Positions 9,606-17,125 of a stretch of DNA of 17,125 bases are shown here, piece after piece (positions within the stretch are counted from its first letter, which is position 1; each line of letters begins with the position of its first letter). A program made the translations under genes and the position numbers. The notes under the pieces were generated by a model. The model did not search any database and had not been told where the DNA came from. It was given only the letters and a program-made list of their open reading frames with translations. The DNA is taken from the NCBI GenBank assembly GCA_015661715.1, contig DQVN01000079.1, positions 1-17,125 on the forward strand. Reading direction: 5' to 3'. The DNA comes from Sulfurivirga caldicuralii (GTDB taxonomy: Bacteria; Pseudomonadota; Gammaproteobacteria; Thiomicrospirales; Thiomicrospiraceae).

Positions 9606-10243
9606 TACAGAATATCCCGCATATCCAGTTCATCATCACTGAGACTGTTGCGAAACTCTGGCCGACTCAGCAGGCGTTCGGCATAGTCCATCACTGGCTT
9701 GGCCGACTTGGGCAGTTCAATGCCCAAATACTGCAGTCGCCAGAAAATGGGCGCCATGCTCAAATCCAACAAGGTGAACTCATCACTGAGGAAATAGTCT
9801 TTTTCCGACATAATGGGGATCAGTTGAATCAAACGCTCAAATAGCTGTTTGCGCGCCACTTGAACGCTTGTCTTGTCTTCACCAGCGGTAATGGCGTGTA
9901 TCAAAGGATACCACTCGGTTTCAATCAAACGCAGTTGCTGACGAATCACCGCCTTTTGAATGGGGTCGATCGGCATCATGGGCGGATGGGGAAAACGCTC
10001 ATCCAGATACTCCAGAATCACCTGAGCATCATGCAGCACCAGATCACGATCCACCAGGGTAGGGATGGTGCCATAGGGGTTTAGTTCATACAGGTCTTCT
10101 GGTACCTTGTTGCTATCCACAGAGATGACTTCCATGGGCACTTCCTTTTCTACCCCTAAAAAGCGAATACGATGGGAATTCGGGTCAGCGGGATCGGAAA
10201 ACAGGGTAATTACCGCACGCCCAGCTAATGGCATATCGCTCAT
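9605..10243 (-). CDS. sspA: SspA, stringent starvation protein A (RNA polymerase-associated, GST fold)
   Basis: A 212-residue protein with a thioredoxin-like N-terminal half and a helical GST C-terminal half. SspA binds RNA polymerase-sigma70 and affects stress and starvation responses in enterobacteria. Matches to the family include ITLFSDPADPNSHRIRF, LNPYGTIPTLVDRDLVLHDAQVILEYLDERFPHPPMMP in segments, and YFLSDEFTLLDLSMAPIFWRLQYLGIE. The Pro-His-Pro surface pocket known to matter in E. coli SspA is present at about 85-87. I chose the ATG at 10243 because AAGGAG lies about 7 bp upstream. A GTG or ATG further upstream would add residues (MSFVLCVRRGE) not seen in the family. acpS ends 54 bp upstream. 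Confidence 0.95.
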   Translation of the reverse strand: MSDMPLAGRAVITLFSDPADPNSHRIRFLGVEKEVPMEVISVDSNKVPEDLYELNPYGTIPTLVDRDLVLHDAQVILEYLDERFPHPPMMPIDPIQKAVIRQQLRLIETEWYPLIHAITAGEDKTSVQVARKQLFERLIQLIPIMSEKDYFLSDEFTLLDLSMAPIFWRLQYLGIELPKSAKPVMDYAERLLSRPEFRNSLSDDELDMRDIL

Positions 10244-10297
10244 CTCACCTCTCCTTACACACAAAACGAATGACAAGCGACTATTTTACACCCCCTG

Positions 10298-10684
10298 TCA
10301 AGCCCTCTTATTACCCTCCGCGACCACAAAAGCCAAGGCATACGCACGCTCATCGCTCAGGGAGATATGCCAGTGGTCTATCCCACGATGCGCGGCCAAC
10401 TCGGCACAGGCACCCGTTAAGGTCAATATCGGCGTCCCTAGCTCATTATTCAACAGGGTAATCTGCTGAAAACGCAGTCCCGCGCGCAGTCCCGTCCCCA
10501 ACGCCTTGAGCACTGCCTCCTTACCCGCCCAGCGTTTTGCCAGCCAGGCCATGGGCGCCCCTTTGGCCTGCCATTGTGCATACTCTTCAGGGTTCAACAG
10601 CCGTTGGGCAAATGCAGGATGTCGTGCCTGAAGCCGGGCAATGCGTGTAATTTCAACCAGATCTGTGCCAATACCAATAATCAT
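10298..10684 (-). CDS. acpS: AcpS, holo-[acyl carrier protein] synthase
   Basis: A 128-residue phosphopantetheinyl transferase that attaches the 4'-phosphopantetheine arm from CoA to acyl carrier protein. Key residues: D8 in MIIGIGTDLVEITRI and E56 in RWAGKEAVLKALGTGL, the two Mg2+ ligands, plus the HISLSDERAYALAFVVAE strand near the C-terminus. Length is normal. The usual neighbour pdxJ is absent. The ATG at 10684 begins only 11 bp after the 3' arm of a terminator hairpin, and no free ribosome-binding site lies in between. The only purine-rich stretch (AGAGGG) is inside the hairpin arm. Confidence 0.95.
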   Translation of the reverse strand: MIIGIGTDLVEITRIARLQARHPAFAQRLLNPEEYAQWQAKGAPMAWLAKRWAGKEAVLKALGTGLRAGLRFQQITLLNNELGTPILTLTGACAELAAHRGIDHWHISLSDERAYALAFVVAEGNKRA

Positions 10685-10686
10685 GC

Positions 10687-10713
10687 AATAAAAAAGCCCT
10701 CTATTCAGAGGGC
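10687..10713 (-). terminator. Rho-independent terminator of the DUF302 gene, abutting acpS
   Basis: Read on the minus strand, a perfect 7-bp stem GCCCTCT/AGAGGGC (10713-10707 and 10702-10696) with a 4-base loop GAAT is followed by TTTTTT (10695-10690). It lies 23 bp after the DUF302 stop codon and ends just before the acpS ATG. It should stop transcripts from DUF302. Read on the plus strand the T-run is much poorer. Confidence 0.85.
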
Positions 10714-10736
10714 GTTATTGTAGCGGCTGCCATGCA

Positions 10737-11123
10737 TTACAGGGCGTTAAAGAAATCTACCAACTTTGCTTTCACCACCGCATTCCACTGGTCAAAATCC
10801 GCATTGCCAATCGCCTCCACCATCACCGGCAGGTTGTAAAAGCTCACCCGTGCCTTCCCCTCATCGGTTTCCTGCACGGCCACGGCACAGGGTAACAGTG
10901 CGCCAAAATCCGCATCCAACTCAATGGCATCTTTGGCGATCTTGGGATTACACAGCCCCAGAATCACATAGGGACGAAAGTCCTCCCCTAGCTTGGTTTT
11001 AATGGTGTTCTGCACATCAATCTCAAACACCACCCCCAACTGATGCTCAGGCGCCAGGGCTTTGATGCGTTCAACCGCCTCATTGAAAGTGCAGTCCAAA
11101 TCACGGCTCAAGGCATAGTCCAT
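10737..11123 (-). CDS. DUF302 family protein
   Basis: A 128-residue protein of the DUF302 family, whose function is unknown. The typical pattern is seen: a start like MDYALSRDLDCTFNEAVERIKALAPEHQLGVVFEIDVQNTIK in segments, then RPYVILGLCNPKIAKDAIELDADFGALLPCAVAVQE and a C-terminal helix with FDQWNAVVKAKLVDFF. There is no signal peptide or membrane helix. Cysteines occur in LGLCNPK and LLPCAVAV, where the family usually has them. I chose the ATG at 11123 because GAGGAG lies 7 bp upstream; the longer reading adds an unlikely basic N-terminus. A promoter-like site upstream and a strong terminator downstream suggest a one-gene transcript. Confidence 0.9.
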   Translation of the reverse strand: MDYALSRDLDCTFNEAVERIKALAPEHQLGVVFEIDVQNTIKTKLGEDFRPYVILGLCNPKIAKDAIELDADFGALLPCAVAVQETDEGKARVSFYNLPVMVEAIGNADFDQWNAVVKAKLVDFFNAL

Positions 11124-11159
11124 CTTTCTTCTCCTCGTCAATTGTGTGCTAGAGCGCGC

Positions 11160-11189
11160 ATCATAGGCAGAGCGCATTAAGCTGTCCAA
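11160..11189 (-). promoter_or_regulatory. Possible sigma70-type promoter for the DUF302 gene
   Basis: On the minus strand, TATGAT (11165-11160, five of six matches to the -10 consensus) lies 18 bp after TTGGAC (11189-11184, only three of six to -35). Transcription would begin near 11153 and leave a leader of about 30 nt before the ATG at 11123, containing the GAGGAG site. The region upstream is AT-rich. Inferred from sequence only. Confidence 0.4.
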
Positions 11190-11222
11190 TTAGAAAATAA
11201 CATGAGCTTGCATAAAAAGTTG

Positions 11223-11240
11223 TGTGGGCATTGTGGGCAT
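11223..11240. repeat. Perfect tandem repeat of a 9-bp unit
   Basis: TGTGGGCAT occurs twice without a gap (11223-11231 and 11232-11240) in the 154-bp space between the yhdP stop and the DUF302 gene. The second copy also forms a short GGGC-ATAA-GCCC inverted repeat with the next bases (11235-11246). A short T-run on the minus strand (11218-11214) lies about 16 bp further on, too far for a standard terminator. It could be a weak 3' structure for yhdP or a binding site; nothing decides between them. Confidence 0.6.
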
Positions 11241-11277
11241 AAGCCCCCCATCCAGAACGATACAACAAACCTCAAAA

Positions 11278-14200
11278 TTATTGCTCCAATACGGACTCTA
11301 CCGGTTCGCTTTGAGGCACCACAGAAGGCTGTCGCCCTATCACCTCGCCGGTATCAGTATTGATAATGCGAGGCTCATCCCAAGGCCCCATAATGCGGTA
11401 GTGATAACTGATCAAGTTGGGATTGGCACCGGGAACATTTTTCAAAAATAGATAGGTGCCTATCGCCGTCAGAGGATTGGCCAAACCAAACATGGACAAC
11501 AAGGTGGTTAAGGTGCCCCCAATTTGTGGGATCACTTTTGCTTTCAGGTCAAACCTGCGCCGCATCAGATCAACCCCTCCTTTCAACTCCGCTTGCAACG
11601 CTGGCGCATCCAGCACCATATGTTTGACGTGCCCCCACCCTCGGCGCAGGCGAATCTCCCCTGCAATTTTGCTATAGACCATCCCCTTATATTGCAGGGT
11701 GCCTAAGGTGGCCTGAATGCTGCGCATCAGACTATCCACCGACAAGAGCGCAAACACCTTGGCCAGGCCGGGCTGGGCCTGCTCAATCACCCCGTCATCC
11801 AGGCGAAAAGACACCTCGCCTTCCATGTTTTTCAGGGTGATACAGTCTGGCGGGCCCGGCCAGGTAATCTGGGCGTCGACCACAGCGTGCTCCCCTGTGA
11901 AACCGGGTTTTTTGAAGCCAGCCCATTTAAGAAACCGCTTTACATCCTTCGACTCAAACTGTGCCGCCAGGCGAGAACTGTTCTCCTGAAAACGCCACAA
12001 TAACTGGCCGCTGAAGGTCACACTCTCTGCTTCAGCCTGGGCCTTGATGCCTTCAACCCGAATCTGAGCCGGGTCTCCATACAAATTAAAGCGCAGCCTA
12101 TCGAAGTGATAACGATCCAGATGCACATTCTGTCCAACAAAAAACACCTTAAAGTCCTGAGGCCGCTGCCAGGGGCTACAGGATGTCGGTTGCATCCTAT
12201 CAGGCTGACGCAGCAGCAAACGCCGGGCAGACAGAACCAACTGATGGGTATCGGGCAGCAGAATACCCACCATCTCCGCCTGTTTGGCCCGCAGATGGAG
12301 GGCCAGACGCTGCGTATCCAAAGTGAAACCCGTCAGCGCCAGCTGATCAAAACGCTGACCACCATAATGAGCAGATGCGGCACGCAGGGCCACCTGCATC
12401 GGTGGCAATCCCTGATCCGTTGTGATCATGGGAAGTTTCTGCCGCTGTTTCGACCACCAAGCCAACCAGTGTCCCAAATCCAGTTCCTGTGCGGCAATGG
12501 AAAGGGTAACTTGCTGTGGCGGGAAGCGCTTAAACTGGCGAATCACATAGGGCGACTCACCGATCAGGACCACTGCCTGCTGCATACGCAACTGACTGTC
12601 CCCCTGCTGCCAACGCCCTTGGGCCCACAGCGCGTGACCGGCTGAAAAAGCGGCGTGCAAATGCCCCCCTTCCCAGCGCCCCTTTATCGATAAGGGCTGT
12701 TGCATCAACTCATTCAATGGCGCCGGAAGATGATTTTTATCCAACTGGGCCCGGGCAGATGCATGGAATTGAACCCCTTTTGCCTTTTCCAGTGGCACCT
12801 GAATCTGGCCGTTCAGTTTCAACCAGCCGGCCGTATCAGCCAGATATTCGGATAAAGGGACTTGGGCGCTGAGATCAAAACGCAAGCGGCCCTGGTCTGT
12901 GCTGGTGATATTGACCGCCAGAGGCTTGCCGAACAGCACGCCTTGCAATCGCCCACGAATTTGGGTCAAATCTTGAATATCCACCTGACCACTGAGTGCC
13001 TTAGGTGTTATTCCTCCCGGCAGATAAGCCTGCACGCCCCTCAATTGAGCACGCACATCCGCCGCCACCCCACTGCCCTTCCCGTGTAGAGGTATGTGTA
13101 ACTGCACTGTGGCCGCCACCTGCCCACCGGCAAAACGTAGGGACTGACCCAACACACCTTCCATACCCAGGGCATAAAGCAGGGGTGAATCCAGGATCAA
13201 CGCCTCAACCTGATCCGCCCGCCCGCGGGCCTGGCCGGAAACCTTTAACAGCGCCCGACCCCCATTTAACGGCCCTATCTGCGCCTGCGCCCCTTTTACT
13301 TGCACTCCCTTCATCCGGGCATGGGATAGGTCAATGTTCAAACGGAAAGGCTTAAAGCGCAGCCGGGCTTGCATCTGCTCCAACGCCGGCCAATCCGGCT
13401 GGAAACGCAACACGCCGTTAGATAATGCAGTCTCCACAGCGAATGGGCTATCCGCTTGCAGCATCTCGGCCCATGGACCCTGATAGTCCAGGCGAACCGG
13501 CTCCACCTTGCCTTTCACCAACGCCTGTTGCAGCCATTGGCTTAGCTTAGGATCCATCAGCCCGTAGGGCAGAAACCGTTTCACCCTCTGCAGGGTTTCA
13601 GGCTGCAATACAAGACTCAACTTACCTGCCTGACCATTCCCTTCCCACTGCAGCCGTCCCGCCATGTCATCCAGTTGGAAAGCAAGCGGCTGCAAGCGCC
13701 AGCCAGATCCAACCCGCCTCAACTCTATGGATTGCGGCAGGCTCAAGCGGGCCTTCTGCTTCGCTGTCCAGGCCGCCCAATGTAAAGCCACCGGCTGCTT
13801 CAACGTAAAAACCAACCGATCATTAGTCCCTGCTATCTGCAAATCACGCAGCATCAGACCGGGCCACTTTTTTCTCGCAGGCCACGCCAAGGCATGTACC
13901 CTACCGGTGGCAGCTTGCAGTCGTAAAGGTTTCAGTTGATAGCGCAACTGCACATGATCAACATTAAAATGAGTTTTCTGCCAATCCCATTGCGGCCACA
14001 GGACTTGCAAGGCGGGTTTGAAACTATCCAGACTCAAGTGGGGCAGAAAAAAGCTCAGTTGATTCTCCGCCAACACCACCATAGCCGGTGCCTGATTGAG
14101 CAAAACCTTATCATTAATCATCCATTGCTCAATAACAAAAGCCCGCTGCCCCTGCTGTTCTCGCCAGGCTAAGACCGCCCCCAAACTTTGAATAGCCTCC

Positions 14201-14994
14201 GCTGGCGCGAGAATATTTAATTGTTCCAAGCGCAATTGAATACTTAAGTTAGGCCGCCCCTGTTGATAACGCAACGCCCCATTGAGCTGCAACGCCCCTT
14301 TACGCCAACGGGTTTGCAGCAACGGGGCCAGATCCACCAGCTGTGTCGGACGACTCATGTGCCAATCCCATGTCCCACTGATCACCCGCTGTCGCCAGTC
14401 CAGCTGTGCAATCAACGCCCACGCCCCCTGCCAAACCACAACCCGGTCATAGACCACCGACAGTTGGCTCTGACCACTTACGACCAGGTTTTTCCGCGCC
14501 ATCTGCATCGTGGGTATCACCACCTGCCACTCACCATAGTGCACCACGCCCGACTCTAAGGTGAGCATATCCAAAGGAAGAGGCCAGCGTGGAAAAGCCA
14601 AGCTCAGCCGATGTTGCAACAGGTTCAGATCCGGGGATTGAGACAATCCCGAGGCGGGTTTGATTCGCAACTGCCACTGACTGGCGGACAGATGGGTGCG
14701 CAAACCATGCCGCTCAGGCTGCACCTGCAATATCAAACGCTGTGCTTGAAAGCTGAAGTCATCCCATTGTACTTTCAGGTCGTGTAGCTCGACCTTGGGC
14801 AACAGCAAGGTGTGAGGTAGCTCAATCCGCGCCACCTGCACGCGCTCACCGGTTACCCAGCTCAACCAGATACGCACCTGATCCGGCGCCATATGCACCC
14901 ACAGCCAGGTCACCTGCAGCAAAGCCATCCACAGCCCAACCACAAGCAACAGGGCTTCTGCGGTCAATAGAAGGGGGCGCAACAGGCGTTTCAT
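11278..14994 (-). CDS. yhdP: YhdP-like AsmA-family protein (TIGR02099 type)
   Basis: A protein of about 1238 residues, close to the 1266 of E. coli YhdP. An N-terminal membrane helix (about 10-32, LLLTAEALLLVVGLWMALLQVTW) anchors a very long periplasmic part made of repeated beta-strand segments. The C-terminal AsmA-like region has FSGQLLWRFQ, GEVSFRLDDGVIEQAQPGLAKVFALLSVDSLM and a GANPNLISYHYRIMGPWDEPRI end. In E. coli, YhdP works with TamB and YdbH to move phospholipids to the outer membrane; the same role is inferred here. I use the ATG at 14994, which shares one base with the rng stop (TGATG); a GTG at 14997 adds one residue. The order maf-rng-yhdP is the same as in E. coli and Pseudomonas. 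Confidence 0.94.
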   Translation of the reverse strand: MKRLLRPLLLTAEALLLVVGLWMALLQVTWLWVHMAPDQVRIWLSWVTGERVQVARIELPHTLLLPKVELHDLKVQWDDFSFQAQRLILQVQPERHGLRTHLSASQWQLRIKPASGLSQSPDLNLLQHRLSLAFPRWPLPLDMLTLESGVVHYGEWQVVIPTMQMARKNLVVSGQSQLSVVYDRVVVWQGAWALIAQLDWRQRVISGTWDWHMSRPTQLVDLAPLLQTRWRKGALQLNGALRYQQGRPNLSIQLRLEQLNILAPAEAIQSLGAVLAWREQQGQRAFVIEQWMINDKVLLNQAPAMVVLAENQLSFFLPHLSLDSFKPALQVLWPQWDWQKTHFNVDHVQLRYQLKPLRLQAATGRVHALAWPARKKWPGLMLRDLQIAGTNDRLVFTLKQPVALHWAAWTAKQKARLSLPQSIELRRVGSGWRLQPLAFQLDDMAGRLQWEGNGQAGKLSLVLQPETLQRVKRFLPYGLMDPKLSQWLQQALVKGKVEPVRLDYQGPWAEMLQADSPFAVETALSNGVLRFQPDWPALEQMQARLRFKPFRLNIDLSHARMKGVQVKGAQAQIGPLNGGRALLKVSGQARGRADQVEALILDSPLLYALGMEGVLGQSLRFAGGQVAATVQLHIPLHGKGSGVAADVRAQLRGVQAYLPGGITPKALSGQVDIQDLTQIRGRLQGVLFGKPLAVNITSTDQGRLRFDLSAQVPLSEYLADTAGWLKLNGQIQVPLEKAKGVQFHASARAQLDKNHLPAPLNELMQQPLSIKGRWEGGHLHAAFSAGHALWAQGRWQQGDSQLRMQQAVVLIGESPYVIRQFKRFPPQQVTLSIAAQELDLGHWLAWWSKQRQKLPMITTDQGLPPMQVALRAASAHYGGQRFDQLALTGFTLDTQRLALHLRAKQAEMVGILLPDTHQLVLSARRLLLRQPDRMQPTSCSPWQRPQDFKVFFVGQNVHLDRYHFDRLRFNLYGDPAQIRVEGIKAQAEAESVTFSGQLLWRFQENSSRLAAQFESKDVKRFLKWAGFKKPGFTGEHAVVDAQITWPGPPDCITLKNMEGEVSFRLDDGVIEQAQPGLAKVFALLSVDSLMRSIQATLGTLQYKGMVYSKIAGEIRLRRGWGHVKHMVLDAPALQAELKGGVDLMRRRFDLKAKVIPQIGGTLTTLLSMFGLANPLTAIGTYLFLKNVPGANPNLISYHYRIMGPWDEPRIINTDTGEVIGRQPSVVPQSEPVESVLEQ

Positions 14995-16463
14995 CACATC
15001 ATTACGACATCATAGGCTTCCGGTGGATAAGTGGCCTCAGCCTGAAAACTGACACTGCAGTTGATAAAGGCTTCCAGTTCTGCTACGGAATCGGACTCTT
15101 CATCCATAATATAGGAGACCACCGCCTCACTGGCGATAACCCGATACTGCTGCACATCGAACTGGCGCGCCATGCGCGTAATCTCCCGGAAAATCTCATA
15201 GGCTACTGTCTGCGGTGTTTTGACCGTCCCGCGCCCCTCACAGATGGGACACGGCTGGCACAGGGTGCGCTCCAGACTCTCACGGGTACGCTTACGCGTC
15301 ATCTCCAGCAGCCCTAGAGGAGAGAAATCATTGACCGTAGTCTTTGCCCGATCACGACTCAAGGCACGCTTGAGCGCCTCCAGCACATGCTCGCGGTGCT
15401 GCTGCTCCTGCATATCAATAAAGTCGATAATGATCATCCCCCCCAGATTACGCAGACGCAACTGACGGGCAATGGCTGATGTGGCCTCCATATTGGTTTT
15501 ATAGATGGTCTCTTCCAGGTTCTTGTGACCGACAAAGGCGCCCGTATTCACATCAATGGTGGTCAGCGCTTCAGTCTGATCAATCACCAGATAACCCCCG
15601 GATTTGAGCGGCACCCGCTTCTCAAGCGCCTGTGAGATGGCATCTTCCACATTGTAAAGATCAAAGATCGGCCGCTCGCCCTCATAGTGCTGCATCAGCT
15701 CCACCAATTGAGGCACATAAATACGGGCAAACTCCTGCATCTTGGCTAAGGTTTCCCGCGAATCCACCAGCACCTGCTCGATCTGCTCAGCAGGCGTATC
15801 GCGCAAGACACGCAAATACAGCGGCAACTCTTCATAGATACAGGTGGGACGCGTTAGGCCTTTCACCCGAGCGGAAATCTGCTCCCACAGTTTCATCAAA
15901 TAGAGCAAATCCGCCCGCAGTTCCATCAACTGCGCCCCTTCCGCCACCGTGCGCACGATAAAGCCGCCCTGGGCCTGCTCTATCTCCGGAATAGCGCACA
16001 GTAGCTCCCGCAACCGCGCCCGCTCCGCCTCGTCCTCGATTTTCTGCGATACACCGATGACTTTCTGCCCCGGCATATAGACCAACAGGCGTGACGGCAG
16101 GCTGATTTGCATACTCACCCGAGCCCCCTTGCTACCCAAAGGGTTCTTGGTGACCTGCACCATCACCCACTGCCCCGGTTGCAGCAGTTTCTCAATCGGC
16201 TCACTCTCAGGCGTATCCTCTGGACGGTACACATCCGCCACATACAAAAAGGCCGCCCGCGCCAGGCCAATATCGATAAATGCTGCCTGCATCCCCGGCA
16301 ATACCCGCTGCACCCGTCCCCAGTAGATATTACCCACCAGACCCCGCTGGCTGGTGCGTTCCACCCACACCTCCTGGGCCATGCCATTGTCCACCCAGGC
16401 CACCCGCTGCTCCCGGGGCGTGATATTGACCAGCAGCGTCTCGCGCCGCGGCGCCTCAGCCAT
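14994..16463 (-). CDS. rng: RNase G (CafA), endoribonuclease of the RNase E/G family
   Basis: A 489-residue enzyme, the E. coli RNase G length, acting in 16S rRNA 5' maturation and mRNA decay. Order: S1 RNA-binding domain (about 38-128, GLVGNIYWGRVQRVLPGMQAAFIDIG in parts), 5' sensor and RNase H-like region, then a DNase I-like catalytic domain with D304 in TTIDVNTGAFVG and D347 in GGMIIIDFIDM, the Mg2+ ligands. The zinc-link CPIC is at 405-408. There is no long RNase E scaffold tail. The start at 16463 has AGGAGAG 8 bp upstream and lies 8 bp inside maf; the stop overlaps yhdP. A housekeeping Rng is near certain. Confidence 0.98.
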   Translation of the reverse strand: MAEAPRRETLLVNITPREQRVAWVDNGMAQEVWVERTSQRGLVGNIYWGRVQRVLPGMQAAFIDIGLARAAFLYVADVYRPEDTPESEPIEKLLQPGQWVMVQVTKNPLGSKGARVSMQISLPSRLLVYMPGQKVIGVSQKIEDEAERARLRELLCAIPEIEQAQGGFIVRTVAEGAQLMELRADLLYLMKLWEQISARVKGLTRPTCIYEELPLYLRVLRDTPAEQIEQVLVDSRETLAKMQEFARIYVPQLVELMQHYEGERPIFDLYNVEDAISQALEKRVPLKSGGYLVIDQTEALTTIDVNTGAFVGHKNLEETIYKTNMEATSAIARQLRLRNLGGMIIIDFIDMQEQQHREHVLEALKRALSRDRAKTTVNDFSPLGLLEMTRKRTRESLERTLCQPCPICEGRGTVKTPQTVAYEIFREITRMARQFDVQQYRVIASEAVVSYIMDEESDSVAELEAFINCSVSFQAEATYPPEAYDVVMM

Positions 16464-17037
16464 AATAGCCGCTCTCCTTTAACAGCTGATCCAGTTCATA
16501 TAGAGGCAGCCCCATAATGCCGCTATAACTGCCTTGCAGATGGCGCACCCATTTGCCCGCATAGCCTTGAATACCATAACCACCGGCCTTATCCCGCGGT
16601 TCACCGCTGCGCCAATAGGCATCGATCTCACTTGCGTCCAGCTCAGCAAAACTCACCTGACTGATGCTGACAGTCGCCTGCACCACCCCATCATGCACCA
16701 CGGCCACCGCGGTAAGCACCTGATGGATGCGGCCCGACAGCAAAGCCAGCATACGGCGATAGTCGGCCTGATCCCGGGGCTTGCCCAAGACCTGGCCGTC
16801 AACGGATACCACCGTATCCCCACCCACGACCCAGACCTTTTTGTCTGTCAACCGGTCAAAGCCTGCACGGGCCTTCTCCACCGCCAGGCGTCGCACAAAA
16901 CTTTCCACCGGTTCATTGGGCAAGGCGGACTCATCCACAGCAACGGGCAACACTTCAGGGGCCAGTCCGATCTGGCGCATCAACTCAAGACGCCGGGGCG
17001 ATTGGGAAGCCAAATAGAGCCTGTTCATGCCCGTCAT
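16456..17037 (-). CDS. maf: Maf/YhdE-type nucleoside triphosphate pyrophosphatase
   Basis: A 193-residue Maf-family enzyme. The YhdE branch hydrolyses dTTP and UTP (and modified forms) to monophosphates and is considered a house-cleaning enzyme. Motifs: SQSPRR (11-16), VVGGDTVV (70-77), LGKPRD (84-89), DKAGGYGIQG (149-158) and GSYSGIMGLPLYE (169-181). The last two with Gln at 157 fit the dTTP/UTP branch, not YceF. The ATG at 17037 overlaps the stop of the upstream gene as ATGA; an ATG at 17028 would give MNRLYLAS, closer to the common family start. Both are possible. It overlaps rng by 8 bp. Confidence 0.94.
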   Translation of the reverse strand: MTGMNRLYLASQSPRRLELMRQIGLAPEVLPVAVDESALPNEPVESFVRRLAVEKARAGFDRLTDKKVWVVGGDTVVSVDGQVLGKPRDQADYRRMLALLSGRIHQVLTAVAVVHDGVVQATVSISQVSFAELDASEIDAYWRSGEPRDKAGGYGIQGYAGKWVRHLQGSYSGIMGLPLYELDQLLKESGYYG

Positions 17038-17123
17038 TTTAACCCACGGGCCAGCACCTCAATGGGATGAAGCGGATGAAGGTGAGTTAAAAGGCGAATC
17101 TGATGCTGACAACTGAAGCCGGA
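17034..17123 (-). CDS. C-terminal end of an unidentified gene upstream of maf (partial)
   Basis: The last 29 codons of a minus-strand reading frame run from the right edge to a TGA that overlaps the maf ATG as ATGA. It ends in HPIEVLARGLK. The 4-bp overlap is like the other junctions in this run, which supports a real gene, but the fragment is too short to recognise. It does not look like the ends of RlmH (which finishes in HPYHRE-type residues) or MreD, the neighbours expected in relatives. The other two frames contain stops. Confidence 0.5.
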   Translation of the reverse strand, partial: SGFSCQHQIRLLTHLHPLHPIEVLARGLK

Positions 17124-17125
17124 GG

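Noticed and set aside
10283..10301. TTGACA and TAAAAT on the minus strand upstream of sspA
   Set aside because: Each hexamer looks good, but only 7 bp separate them, far from the 16-18 needed. TAAAAT has no -35 match at the proper distance, and TTGACA has no -10 match downstream. It also spans the acpS stop codon.
12106..12645. Plus-strand open frame of 179 codons inside yhdP
   Set aside because: It is antisense to a full-length YhdP, has low-complexity Gln/His/Leu-rich composition, and has no ribosome-binding site or family resemblance.

Overview
This is a dense chromosomal housekeeping segment from a gammaproteobacterium. The family assignments support that strongly: a gatC/gatA divergent from mreBCD, SspA–SspB, a YhdP-type AsmA protein, RNase G, YbeD and LipB. 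The genus cannot be fixed from this window. Base composition looks uniform and moderately GC-rich, there is no sign of mobile DNA, and almost every base is coding. The longest non-coding stretch is about 154 bp, so there is no gap over 300 bp.

Layout. The left edge (minus strand) holds the start of gatA preceded by gatC, two subunits of the tRNA-dependent amidotransferase. A 111-bp divergent promoter region follows. From 837 to 9199 (plus strand) there is one tightly packed run of nine genes: mreB, mreC, mreD, mrdA (PBP2), rodA, a dacA-type D,D-carboxypeptidase, a D-amino-acid transaminase, a ybeD-like regulator and lipB. Most junctions overlap by 1 to about 29 bp or abut, so the run is probably one operon or two overlapping ones. 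The rest is on the minus strand. Transcription runs right to left from an unidentified partial gene at the right edge into maf, rng and yhdP (all coupled by overlaps), then a DUF302 gene with its own likely promoter and terminator, then acpS, sspA and sspB. sspB converges on lipB with an 8-bp overlap.

Biology. The plus-strand run is a nearly complete Rod/elongasome module: the filament (MreB), its membrane partners (MreC, MreD), the SEDS glycosyltransferase (RodA), its transpeptidase (PBP2) and a peptide-trimming carboxypeptidase. A D-amino-acid transaminase is added and could link released D-Ala to D-Glu supply. In E. coli these genes lie at two distant loci (mreBCD-maf-rng-yhdP and mrdAB-rlpA-dacA-ybeD-lipB). 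Here the two are joined, and maf-rng-yhdP lies inverted beyond lipB and the ssp/acpS genes. I found no phage, insertion sequence, CRISPR, defence or secondary-metabolite system. The most interesting points are this merged cell-wall locus, an odd start region for mreC, a symmetric divergent promoter before mreB, and a terminator placed almost on the acpS start codon.
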